DNA of 64,000 nucleotides from Mesorhizobium_K sp040049215 (GCF_040049215.1 NZ_JBDZDN010000002.1:1-64000), one strand, 5' to 3'. Positions 25,890 through 33,578 are shown, numbered from the stretch's first letter. Numbers and translations: made by a program. The notes: generated by a model not told the origin, from the letters alone.

Positions 25890-25997
25890 AAGCGGCCCGG
25901 CTGCTCGGCCTACGGGTAGGAGCGTGAGCAGCCGAGTCTAGCCGGTGGTTCGAAGACCGGCCACCTATAAACATCTGCTTAATTTCAGAAAATGAAA
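25890..25997 (-). promoter_or_regulatory. Repeated promoter plus two-hairpin leader element, copy C
   Basis: Read on the minus strand, TTTCAT (complement of 25992-25997) is followed after 18 bases by TGTTTA (25968-25973), with AATTAAGCAGATG between and into it. Hairpin 1, GCCGG/CCGGC, pairs 25957-25961 with 25941-25945. Hairpin 2, CTCGGCTGCTC with GAGCAGCCGGG, pairs 25926-25936 with 25896-25906 in an 11-base stem with one G-U, and its loop carries CTCCTACCCG as in copy B. It is oriented toward peptides 3 and 2. Confidence 0.65.
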
Positions 25998-26127
25998 AGC
26001 CCGCTGCAGGCTGAGTTATCTGCGGAGGGCTCGCTACTTCCAAACGGGGGATATTTACAGATCGCCCGTGGCATAGAGGAACATCGCCCGCTGAGTTTTG
26101 TTCCTGCACGACATAGCCGGTTCTGCA

Positions 26128-26262
26128 TTGCATTTTCGACAAATGAGATGATGCTGACCTAGGCCGGGGGAGACGAGGCATCCGGCATGGCCCGGGCCGT
26201 AACCCATTCGCAAGCCTTACGGCTCGGGCTACCACCACTCTCCTAAATGCGAGAGGTTTTGG
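26128..26262 (+). promoter_or_regulatory. Repeated promoter plus two-hairpin leader element, copy D
   Basis: TTGCAT (26128-26133) and TGCTGA (26152-26157) are again 18 bases apart. Hairpin 1, GCCGG/CCGGC, is at 26163-26167 with 26182-26186. Hairpin 2 is the longest of the family: GCCCGGGCCGTAA with TTACGGCTCGGGC (26190-26202 with 26217-26229), 13 pairs with one G-U. A short stem CTCTC/GAGAG (26238-26255) followed by GTTTT could end a ~95-base RNA. It precedes the small gene at 26314 by about 85 bases after hairpin 2. Confidence 0.62.
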
Positions 26263-26313
26263 GTAGCGCACGGCGCGTGGGAACCTCTTCCGGTCGCCCG
26301 CTGTTGCCGGCCC

Positions 26314-26631
26314 ATGTTGGACCCGATTACTCCCGCCGTGCTGGTGCTGTTGGCTTGCTCCCCGGATGCGCGTCAATGCCATGAGATGCGGCTCCCCGAA
26401 GCTCATGCCACGATTGAAGCCTGTCGTGCGGCCTTGCCGGACAGGTTGCGGAGGATGCGCCACGAAGGTCAGCCTGCGATCGGACGTTGCGTTTCGCATG
26501 AAGGCGATGCCGGCGTTGACCCGATTGTGACCGGTGCTGTTGAACCGGGCCTCGCCACGGTGCGAGTTACCAGGATCGAAAACGGCAAAGCCGTTGTGTC
26601 AACTTACCGCGTTCCGCGTAGCGCAAGGTAA
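26314..26631 (+). CDS. Conserved small hypothetical protein (intact copy)
   Basis: The 105-residue protein begins MLDPITPAVLVLLACSPDAR, a short hydrophobic segment that may be a weak signal or membrane anchor. A soluble part with four Cys follows (ACSPD, QCHEM, EACRA, GRCVS). The C-terminal ~35 residues (ATVRVTRIENGKAVVSTYRV) look like beta strands. A truncated duplicate lies at 24934. Function unknown; the paired Cys suggest an oxidising location. It is downstream of element D. Confidence 0.6.
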   Translation: MLDPITPAVLVLLACSPDARQCHEMRLPEAHATIEACRAALPDRLRRMRHEGQPAIGRCVSHEGDAGVDPIVTGAVEPGLATVRVTRIENGKAVVSTYRVPRSAR

Positions 26632-27041
26632 GCTACGGCCCGACATCAGCTACGCATTTCGCAACCAGCAACCATGCTCGAGTTCCTTACGCTGAACCCG
26701 AGACCAAGCTGTAAAACGGTTGAGATAAATGAGCCGGCCATCCGGTCCGTTGTGGCGCCTCCCGCGAGGCAAACGGAGCCTTATACGTCGCGGCCGAAAG
26801 AATTTGTGCGGTCGGCTGCTATAAACCCTTCAATTCCAGCCTCCTTCAATAGAGCGATGCAGTAGAGAAGGTTGGAACTCAGACCCGTTCCCTCCGCCAC
26901 AACAACCTAAGTTGTTGTGATTTAATGATAAGATATTCCGGTGTTTTTCTGCCCCTAACGCGATTCCCAATGTGGAAACCGACAAAAGACAAGGAATCAC
27001 GGCCGGGCTTTCGATTCGGCTGCGTTACGATCTTGCCCAGA
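26632..27041. other. Intergenic stretch with one strong palindrome
   Basis: A 63-codon frame at 26674-26865 lacks a ribosome site and family features and is not accepted. The notable feature is a perfect inverted repeat, CACAACAAC-CTAA-GTTGTTGTG (26898-26919), followed on the plus strand by ATTTAATG. It may terminate the rightward gene at 26314 or serve as an operator. Nothing else stands out. Confidence 0.45.
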
Positions 27042-27191
27042 CTAGCCGAGGCCCCCGCCTTCGTCATTGCCATCCGAATTATCATCATCCGGCAATGGTG
27101 GTGGACTGCTTGCATTGGACGAGGCGGGCTGGGCCGTAACGGCCGGAAGAATGGCGCGCTTGTCCAGCTGTGGCTTCTCGTATCGTTTCAT
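27042..27191 (-). CDS. RiPP-precursor-like short peptide 4 (49 residues)
   Basis: It reads leftward from the ATG at 27191, with GAGGG about nine bases upstream. The leader MKRYEKPQLDKRAILPAVTA has Tyr-4, Pro-7, Leu-9 and Thr-19, again exactly 15 residues from Tyr to Thr. The core differs from the others: QPASSNASSPPPLPDDDNSD, then an acidic Gly-rich end. No element of the A-D type was found upstream. It seems an independent member of the same precursor-like family. Confidence 0.58.
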   Translation of the reverse strand: MKRYEKPQLDKRAILPAVTAQPASSNASSPPPLPDDDNSDGNDEGGGLG

Positions 27192-27298
27192 GTGTCGCAT
27201 TCCCTCAGGGGATCATTGCCTAGCAGGGGTTAAGGCGCCGTGTCTACGCCGGCATGACGCCCGCAGAGCAGGCTGCCGCGGCGGCAGCAGGCCTGTGC

Positions 27299-27341
27299 CT
27301 AGTCCCGCCGAACGAGCGCCGGCGTTTCGTACTGCTTTCAT
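27299..27341 (-). pseudogene. Decayed copy of the RiPP-precursor-like leader
   Basis: Reading leftward, the bases after ATGAAA (start at 27341) translate in a shifted frame as KQYETPALVRRD and then a TAG at 27299-27301. That is the leader of peptide 3 with a two-base deletion after the start and a premature stop. It lies 108 bases upstream of peptide 4 on the same strand. It shows that the family expands and decays in place. Confidence 0.55.
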
Positions 27342-27492
27342 CGCCCTGCTCTCAAGCTTTTCAGTCGGTCGAGCTCTCACAAACGAGAGTTTGCTTCAAA
27401 GAGGGAAGCCTTGCCTTCACGTTGGTCGGCGAGTGCTTTCGCGTTTCTTAACGGTTTCCTAGGACACTCGGCATTTACGAGAAAGGGAGGGC

Positions 27493-27897
27493 ATGATGTC
27501 GTCGAAAGCAGGGGCCGGCCGACCAGGGACGCAAGCTGCAAGAAGTTGGATCGCGCTGGGCGCTGTCGCGGGGATGGCAGCCGGGTGTACCTCGCTGCCC
27601 GCCGATCATGCAGCCACCCTCTCGATGACAGATCCAAAATGGCGATCGCCGCAGTGTCAGGAGATTCGCGCCGAGGCGGCAAACTACAAAGAGCAAAAGG
27701 TCAGCTTTGCGTCCGGCGTCTTGTTCGGCCCTTATGGGCTAGCAATGGCAGCGGCAGTCAAAGAGCACCATGAAAAGAAACGTCGCCAACTCGCTCGCGA
27801 AATGCACATGAAATGCTCAAGTCAGCCATTGCCGAAAGAGCTTCAGGCAGACCCGATGGCCAAGCCGAAAAGCAACTCTGAATCGGCGCGCCTCTGA
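27493..27897 (+). CDS. Small lipoprotein, unknown function
   Basis: A strong AAGGGAGGG precedes a double ATG (27493 and 27496). The ~134-residue product has a lipoprotein signal ending AAGC (residue ~32; GAVAGMAAGCTSLPA). The mature part has a Gly-rich hydrophobic patch (FASGVLFGPYGLAMAAAVKE) and a basic helix KEHHEKKRRQLAREM. Similar small lipoproteins are common in rhizobia. It faces the ABC transporter genes tail to tail. Confidence 0.65.
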   Translation: MMSSKAGAGRPGTQAARSWIALGAVAGMAAGCTSLPADHAATLSMTDPKWRSPQCQEIRAEAANYKEQKVSFASGVLFGPYGLAMAAAVKEHHEKKRRQLAREMHMKCSSQPLPKELQADPMAKPKSNSESARL

Positions 27898-27933
27898 CCG
27901 TTATTCGCTGAAGGCGCAAGGCCGTCCGTGCCG

Positions 27934-28881
27934 TCAGCCCGCCGGTTTGCGGCCGCTGGCGATGGTGATGACCGCAATGATGATGACACCGGTGAGCACC
28001 ATGCGGATGCCGGCTCCAAAGCCGTAGGTGTTGAGCATGGTGACGAGCAGGAACAAGAGCATCGCCGCACCCCACAGGCCCGGCAGATTGGCAAAGCCGC
28101 CCGCCACCGAGGTCCCGCCGATCACCACGACGGCAATCGAGGCGAGCAGGTACTCCGCGCCCATGTTGAGCGCGGCGCCGCCTGAGAAGCCGGAGACCAG
28201 ATAGCCCGTCAGGCCGGCGAACATGCCGCACATCACATAGGTGGCGAAACGAACGCGGTCGACCGGAAGGCCTGCAAGCCGCGCGGCGCGCGCGTTCTGG
28301 CCGATCGCTGTCACGGTCCGCCCGAACAGCGTACGGTGCAGTATCACGCTCATCGCGAAGGTGATGGCCATTCCCGCGACGGCAAGCACCGGAATGCCCC
28401 ACAATATCCACGTGGTGAAGTCGGCGAGCAGCGGCGGCGGCTTGATGCGAATGCCCCGGCTGTAGGAGATGGCGGCGGACAGGAACAGGAAGCTGGACGA
28501 CAGCGTGGCGATGATCGGCGGAATGCGAAGCAGCCGGATCAGACCGTAGTTGAAGACGCCGACGCCGGCGCCGCAGCCGAGCGCGATCGCCAGCCCCGGC
28601 ACGATCATCGCGTCGCTGCCGTCCATGATCTTCATGGAGACAGCTCCGGCGAGCGTCATAGTGGCGGGAATGGAGAGGTCGACATTGCCCGGGCCGAGCG
28701 TGATGACATACATCTGTCCGATGGCCACCAGCACCGAGAAGGTGGCGAAGGACAGCGCGGCGGTCAGCACGCCGCCGCCGCCCAGCCCCTCGGTGAAGGC
28801 GATGGTGGCAAGCCAGATCGCCAGCGCCCCGGCATAGGCGCCGAGCCACGGTTTCCGGAGGATCGCGCGCAGCGCCGTCAT
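27934..28881 (-). CDS. CUT2-type sugar ABC transporter permease (second)
   Basis: The 315-residue membrane protein has eight to ten helices and the RbsC family pattern GQMYVITLGPGNVDLSIPATM and GRTVTAIGQNARAARLAGLP, the loop that contacts the ATPase. It overlaps the first permease by four bases (ATGA). With its sister it forms a heterodimeric channel in the inner membrane. The substrate is not evident from sequence; the family carries ribose, xylose, polyols and autoinducer-2. Confidence 0.87.
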   Translation of the reverse strand: MTALRAILRKPWLGAYAGALAIWLATIAFTEGLGGGGVLTAALSFATFSVLVAIGQMYVITLGPGNVDLSIPATMTLAGAVSMKIMDGSDAMIVPGLAIALGCGAGVGVFNYGLIRLLRIPPIIATLSSSFLFLSAAISYSRGIRIKPPPLLADFTTWILWGIPVLAVAGMAITFAMSVILHRTLFGRTVTAIGQNARAARLAGLPVDRVRFATYVMCGMFAGLTGYLVSGFSGGAALNMGAEYLLASIAVVVIGGTSVAGGFANLPGLWGAAMLLFLLVTMLNTYGFGAGIRMVLTGVIIIAVITIASGRKPAG

Positions 28882-29819
28882 GTGCCACGCGCCTCCGCCC
28901 GGTTGATGAGCACGCGCAACGCCAGCACCAGGATGAGGATGGCGCCCTGCGCGCCGATCTGCCAGTCGGGATTGAGGCGCAGGAAGGACAGGAAGGAGCC
29001 GGCAAGCGTCAGCGTCATGGCCCCGATAACCGCGCCGACCGGCGAGATGCGGCCACCCGTAAACTCGCCGCCGCCGAGAATGACGCCGGCGATGGAAAGC
29101 AGCGTGTAGCGCAAGGCGATGTTGGCGTCGCCGGAGGTGGTGAGGCCGACCAGCGACAGGCCCGCGAACATGCCGAACAGCCCGGCAAAAGCAAACATGA
29201 TCACCTTGGCCTTCAGCAGCGACCAGCCGGCGCGCTCGACCGAGCGCGGATTGCCGCCCACGCCGCGCAGCACCGCGCCATGGGCGGAGCGCATCAGCCC
29301 GAAATGCACGACAACCGCCAGGGCGAGCAGGGCGTAGATCGTGAAGGGCACCAGCGGCGTCTTCCAGGTCATCAGCGCCCGCAGCCAGTCCGGCGCCTTG
29401 CCGCCGGGCGTCGGCAGCACGAGGATCGCCAGGCCGAGCCAGACGAAGGACATGCCAAGCGTCACGACGATGGATGGCAGGTTCCTGAGATGGATCAGCG
29501 CGCCGACCGCGGCATAGATCAGAATGCCACCCGCCAGCGCTGCCGCCCCGAGCAGCGGCTGTTCGTTGAGCCAGGTGGCGCCTACGCAGGCGACGAACCC
29601 GACATAGGCGCCGAGAGAGAGGTCGAGATCGTTCACTGTGATGACGAACATCTGGGCGATTGTCGCAAAGGCGATCGGCAGCGCGAGATTGAGCAGAAGG
29701 TTGAGGCCGACATAGCTCATGGCGCGCGGCTGCAGCCAGAACACCGCCAGCAGGATGGCCCCGAAGGACAACATCGGCAGCAGGATGCGGGCGTTGCGCG
29801 CCAGAAACGAGACGGGCAT
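28878..29819 (-). CDS. CUT2-type sugar ABC transporter permease (first)
   Basis: The 313-residue protein has MFVITVNDLDLSLGAYVGF (the family's conserved D-L-S-x-G) and GAVLRGVGGNPRSVERAGW (ATPase contact loop), with about nine membrane helices. It starts one base into the stop of the ATPase gene. Two unlike permeases in one CUT2 operon occur in the Lsr autoinducer-2 system and some polyol systems, whereas ribose systems use a homodimer. Confidence 0.87.
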   Translation of the reverse strand: MPVSFLARNARILLPMLSFGAILLAVFWLQPRAMSYVGLNLLLNLALPIAFATIAQMFVITVNDLDLSLGAYVGFVACVGATWLNEQPLLGAAALAGGILIYAAVGALIHLRNLPSIVVTLGMSFVWLGLAILVLPTPGGKAPDWLRALMTWKTPLVPFTIYALLALAVVVHFGLMRSAHGAVLRGVGGNPRSVERAGWSLLKAKVIMFAFAGLFGMFAGLSLVGLTTSGDANIALRYTLLSIAGVILGGGEFTGGRISPVGAVIGAMTLTLAGSFLSFLRLNPDWQIGAQGAILILVLALRVLINRAEARGT

Positions 29820-31291
29820 CAGGCGGCCGCTTCGAAAGAGGAATGCAGCACCCGTTCCTCGGTGATGGCATCGCCCGAAAGCTCGGCGACGATGCGCCCG
29901 TTGCGGAACACATAGACCCGGTCGCAATGCTTCAGCTCGTCCATCTCGGTCGTGTACCAGAGGAACGTTCGCCCCGCCGACGCTTCCTGCCTGAGCATGC
30001 CGTAAACTTCCTGCTTCGTGCCGATGTCGACGCCGCGCATCGGATCGTCCATGAGGATGATGTCGGCATCTGAACCCAGCGCGCGGGCAAACAGCACCTT
30101 CTGCTGATTGCCGCCGGACAGGGAGAGGATCGGATTGGCCATGTCCGGCGTACGGATGCCGATCTTCTGCTTCCACTCCTCGCCCATGCTTGCTTCCGCG
30201 CTCGGATCGATCAGCCACCGCTTGGTCAGCCGCGTCAGGGAACTGATGGTGGCGTTGTCGCGAATCGACCACAGCGGAAACAGTCCGTCGGTCTGCCGGT
30301 CGCCGGCAACCATTGCCGTGCTGCCCGACACCGTGACGCCGGCCTGCGCTTTGCGTTGCCCCTGGAAGATGCGGACCAGCATGTCGGTCTGGCCGTGGCC
30401 GCCGAGACCGGCAAGGCCGATCACCTCGCCGCGATTGGCCACCAGCGTGATCGCGTTGTCCTGCGCGGCGGGCGCCACCGAAACCTTGAGTTCGACGGCG
30501 GCGGTTGCCGAGCGCTGATCGCGCCGGGCCTGTTCCTGCGCCACGCTGCCCATGCTCTCGACGAGCGTGACACGTGTGAAGCCGCGCGCCGCGCGGTCCG
30601 CGACAACGCCGCCGTCGCGCATGACCACGATGCGGTCGGCGGTCGTCAGGATTTCATTGAGAAGGTGCGAGATGAGGATCACCGCGCCGCCGCGGTCCAC
30701 GAATGTTCGCACAAAGGCGAGCAATTGGCCGGCCAGCACGCCGTCCAGCGACGAGGTCGGCTCGTCGAGGATGACCAGCCGGACCCGCGTGTCGGTGGCC
30801 GAGAAGGCACGGGCGATCTCGACCATCTGCCGCCGCGCGATGGACAGGTCGCCGACGAGCTGCGACGGGTCGATGTCATGGCCGGGAAAGATCTGGTCGA
30901 GCATGCCGCCGATCAGCGTCGCGGCACGGCGGCGCCAGCCGATGCCTCTCAGCGACGGATGCATGATCCGGGCGTTCTCCGCAACCGACAGGTTCGGGCA
31001 GAGCGACAGCTCCTGGAAAACGCAGCGTATGCCCAGGCGGTTCGCGGCGCCGACCCCGTAACGCTCGGAAACGTCGTGGCCCGAAACGAGAATGCGGCCG
31101 GCCGACGCAGAGAGCGTGCCGGCGAGGATGTTCATGAGTGTCGATTTGCCGGCGCCGTTGTGCCCGACAAGGCCGAGGCACGCGCCGGCCGGCACATCGA
31201 GGCTGACCCGCGCAAGCGCGCGAACGGCGCCGAAACTCTTTTCGACGCCGTCGAGATGAATGAGGACGTTTTGCTCGTTCTGCATCTGCAT
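29819..31291 (-). CDS. CUT2-type sugar ABC transporter ATPase (two domains)
   Basis: The 490-residue protein has two nucleotide-binding domains. The first has Walker A GHNGAGKSTLMN and Walker B VILDEPTSSLD, but its signature is degenerate (LSIARRQ). The second has lost Walker A (GLAGLGGHGQTD) yet keeps the signature LSLSGGNQQKVLFARAL and DDPMRGVD. This asymmetry is normal for RbsA-type ATPases. It powers the two permeases encoded downstream. Start at 31291 (MQMQNEQ); a second ATG two codons on is equally possible. Confidence 0.9.
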   Translation of the reverse strand: MQMQNEQNVLIHLDGVEKSFGAVRALARVSLDVPAGACLGLVGHNGAGKSTLMNILAGTLSASAGRILVSGHDVSERYGVGAANRLGIRCVFQELSLCPNLSVAENARIMHPSLRGIGWRRRAATLIGGMLDQIFPGHDIDPSQLVGDLSIARRQMVEIARAFSATDTRVRLVILDEPTSSLDGVLAGQLLAFVRTFVDRGGAVILISHLLNEILTTADRIVVMRDGGVVADRAARGFTRVTLVESMGSVAQEQARRDQRSATAAVELKVSVAPAAQDNAITLVANRGEVIGLAGLGGHGQTDMLVRIFQGQRKAQAGVTVSGSTAMVAGDRQTDGLFPLWSIRDNATISSLTRLTKRWLIDPSAEASMGEEWKQKIGIRTPDMANPILSLSGGNQQKVLFARALGSDADIILMDDPMRGVDIGTKQEVYGMLRQEASAGRTFLWYTTEMDELKHCDRVYVFRNGRIVAELSGDAITEERVLHSSFEAAA

Positions 31292-31335
31292 CGGCCAGGC
31301 GGACAACCTGTCGAAGGCTGCCCGCCCGGTCAATA

Positions 31336-32346
31336 TCACATGCCGCCGATGACCTTCTGCGCGTCCTCGAGCGAATATTCGGTATTGGCCACGCCGCCCA
31401 CTTCCGTGTTGGCGAGGTTCTCCTCGAGATTCGCCTGGTCGATGCGCAGGAATGGCACGGTCAGGTCCTTGGGTACCTCCTTGCCGTCCAGGATCTGCTG
31501 GGCAACCCAGAAGGCCAGCGTCGAGACGCCGGGAGCGATCGACACCGACATGGTCTCGTAGCCGTTGGCGTCCTTCTGCTCCTTCCACCAGGCGAGTTCG
31601 TCCTGGCGGTTGCCCATGATGATCAGCGGTGTCGGCCGGTTGGCGGCCTTGAAGGCCTGCGCCGCACCATAGCCGTCGCCGCCCTGCGTCACGACCGCCT
31701 TGATCTCGGGCAGCGAAGGCAGGATGCCGGCAACGGCTTTCTGCGCGACATCCTGCGCCCAGTCGCCATGCACGGAGCCGACGATCTTGAACTGCGGATT
31801 CTCCGCCACGCCCTCGTGGATGCCCTTCGAGATCTCGTCGTCGACGAAGACACCGGCGAGGCCGCGGATTTCCAGCAGATTGCCGCCTTCCGGCATCTTG
31901 TCCTTGAGGTAGAGGACCTCGTCCTTGCCCATCTGCTTGAAGTTGACGGCAATCCGCCAGGCGCAGGGTTCGGTGACGATGCCGTCGAAGGACACGACCG
32001 TGATGCCGGCGTCGCATGCCTCCTTCACGGCGCCGTTTAGCGCGTCCGGCGAGGCAGCGTTGATGACGATCGCATCATAACCCTGGAGGATCATGTTCTG
32101 AATCTGCGCCGCCTGCTCGGTCACCTGGTTTTCGGCCGTGGTGAACGGATCGGCCGCGGCGACGATCTTGTCGGCGACTGCCTGCTTGGTGACCTTGTCC
32201 CAGCTCTTCAGCATGGCCTGGCGCCACGAATTGCCGGCATAGTTGTTGGAAAGCGCGATCTTCTTGCCCGAGGTATCGGCTTGGGATGCGGTTGCCGCGA
32301 GGATGAACCCCGTGGCCAGAATTGCCCGATGCAGAGCTTTGTTCAT
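31336..32346 (-). CDS. Periplasmic sugar-binding protein of a CUT2 transporter
   Basis: The 336-residue protein has a signal peptide (MNKALHRAILATGFILAATA, cut near SQA-D). A Peripla_BP_4 fold shows KIALSNNYAGNSWRQAM at the start, AIVINAASPDALNGAVKEA, and VVTQGGDGYGAAQAF near the hinge. It binds an unknown small carbohydrate or related ligand and delivers it to the permeases. It is first in the leftward operon; the divergent GntR/FCD gene at 32501 is its likely regulator. Confidence 0.9.
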   Translation of the reverse strand: MNKALHRAILATGFILAATASQADTSGKKIALSNNYAGNSWRQAMLKSWDKVTKQAVADKIVAAADPFTTAENQVTEQAAQIQNMILQGYDAIVINAASPDALNGAVKEACDAGITVVSFDGIVTEPCAWRIAVNFKQMGKDEVLYLKDKMPEGGNLLEIRGLAGVFVDDEISKGIHEGVAENPQFKIVGSVHGDWAQDVAQKAVAGILPSLPEIKAVVTQGGDGYGAAQAFKAANRPTPLIIMGNRQDELAWWKEQKDANGYETMSVSIAPGVSTLAFWVAQQILDGKEVPKDLTVPFLRIDQANLEENLANTEVGGVANTEYSLEDAQKVIGGM

Positions 32347-32486
32347 GACTTCCTCCCTGTGGCGTCGTCGTCGCCATTTGGCGCGATCGACTGCCGGTTA
32401 GCGGCCCAATTTGCGGATTGCGTGATTTGTCCGAACCTTCCTCCTCAGCCCGGACAAGGCCGCCATTGGCACCCGGCGATCAACCT

Positions 32487-32500
32487 ACTAACATGTCAGT
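32487..32500. promoter_or_regulatory. Candidate operator next to the GntR regulator start
   Basis: ACTAACATGTCAGT is an inverted repeat around ACATGT with one mismatched pair, directly against the regulator's ATG and 140 bases from the binding-protein start. GntR/FCD regulators bind short palindromes of this size near their own promoter. It is a candidate for autoregulation; no second copy was found. Confidence 0.4.
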
Positions 32501-33217
32501 ATGGGCGCAACCGAAGAAAATGATCTGACGGCCGGCTTCCCTGCGGTTCCCACACCGCGGTCATCCGGGGCTACCGCCCGGGTAGTCGAAGGCCTGCGCC
32601 GTGCCATCGTCAACCTTGAATTCGAACCCGGGACCAAATTGGACAAGGCGGAATTGACGCGGCGGTTCGGCGTGTCGCGTTTCCCCGTCGCCGAGGCGTT
32701 GAACCGCCTCAAGGCGGAGGGTCTGGTCGACATCCGCCCGCAAAGCGGATCGATCGTTTCGCGCATACGCCTTGCCGATGCGCGCGAGAACATGTTCCTG
32801 CGCCGCGCCCTGGAAGGGGAAGCCGTTGCGCACCACGCGCAGCACCGCTCGAAAGAGCTGCTTTCAGCATTGCGGCTCAACATGCGCGAGCAGAAAGCAG
32901 CCATATCCGGGGATGATCGCGCGCGATTCCACCGGCTCGACCTGGAGTTGCACGACCTGTTCGTTTCGGTGGTCGGCTATCCGCGCGTGCGGGCCATGGT
33001 GGAGGGCGCTCGATTGTCGCTCGATCGCGCCCGCCGGCTGCTGATCACGCCCAGACGTATCGCCCTGACCTTCAGGGAGCATGCGAAAATCGTCGCGGCG
33101 ATCGCCGCCGGCGATTCCCTTGCCGCCCGAAACGCAATGTCGGCTCATCTTGATTCGGTGATCGGGGAACTGGAAGACTTCGCCCGGGAATATCCGGCGC
33201 TGTTCGACGGCGACTGA
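32501..33217 (+). CDS. GntR-family transcription regulator with FCD domain
   Basis: The 238-residue protein has a winged helix at residues ~25-90 (VVEGLRRAIVNLEFEPGTKL, then RRFGVSRFPVAEALNRLKAE) and a helical FCD ligand domain at ~100-230 with metal-binding His residues (FHRLDLELHDLFV, FREHAKIVAAIAAGD, MSAHLDSVIGEL). FCD regulators sense small acids or sugars. Divergent from the CUT2 transporter operon, it is probably its repressor. Confidence 0.88.
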   Translation: MGATEENDLTAGFPAVPTPRSSGATARVVEGLRRAIVNLEFEPGTKLDKAELTRRFGVSRFPVAEALNRLKAEGLVDIRPQSGSIVSRIRLADARENMFLRRALEGEAVAHHAQHRSKELLSALRLNMREQKAAISGDDRARFHRLDLELHDLFVSVVGYPRVRAMVEGARLSLDRARRLLITPRRIALTFREHAKIVAAIAAGDSLAARNAMSAHLDSVIGELEDFAREYPALFDGD

Positions 33218-33431
33218 ACGCCCGGGGCGTGTGGGGAAGGCTGGATCTCAGCGCTTGCTAGGCCGCGATCGTCGAGCTGGCTCTCCAGCGGCGTTACGCC
33301 TCGTGCAGGATCGGCAGAATGTCGAGCAGTTCGCCACCTGGCTCGAATAGCGGCGCGAGCAGGCCGCTGATGCGCAGAACGCCGCGTCGGCCCACGAGAT
33401 TCCGCTCAACTGCAAGACGCGCGCGATGGCG

Positions 33432-33578
33432 TTACCGGTCGCGAGAACAACGCGATCCCACCATCGCGCAGTTGGCGGGCTCATAGCCTCCGGCGGTCGA
33501 CGTTGCCTGGCACCCCGCCGACGCGAACGCGGAGACCCCGACAATGAGCGCAATTATCGTCCGGTGAATTCGGAGCAT
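33432..33578 (-). CDS. Very small lipoprotein, unknown
   Basis: It has 48 codons from the ATG at 33578 with AAGGG upstream. MLRIHRTIIALIVGVSAFAS ending in an ASAGC lipobox gives a lipoprotein signal; only ~26 residues remain after the Cys. Another frame stays open below it (to 33248) without recognisable sequence, so a frameshift in a longer lipoprotein is possible. Nothing further is seen in 33218-33431 or 33579-33684. Confidence 0.35.
   Translation of the reverse strand: MLRIHRTIIALIVGVSAFASAGCQATSTAGGYEPANCAMVGSRCSRDR

Noticed and set aside
25944..25962. GGTTCGAAGACC as a possible tRNA T-arm
   Set aside because: It lies in the loop of hairpin 1 of element C, and no acceptor or anticodon stem fits around it.
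25864..26499. 211-codon minus-strand frame through the RNA elements
   Set aside because: It runs antisense to the intact gene at 26314 and across hairpins C and D; no recognisable protein sequence.
26879..27115. 78-codon minus-strand frame next to peptide 4
   Set aside because: It overlaps peptide 4 in another frame and has no ribosome site; peptide 4 has the shared leader signature.
24740..27480. Lasso peptide biosynthesis cluster
   Set aside because: Leader-like sequences are present, but no asparagine-synthetase-like cyclase, transglutaminase-type peptidase or RRE gene was found, and the cores lack the ring-forming acid.
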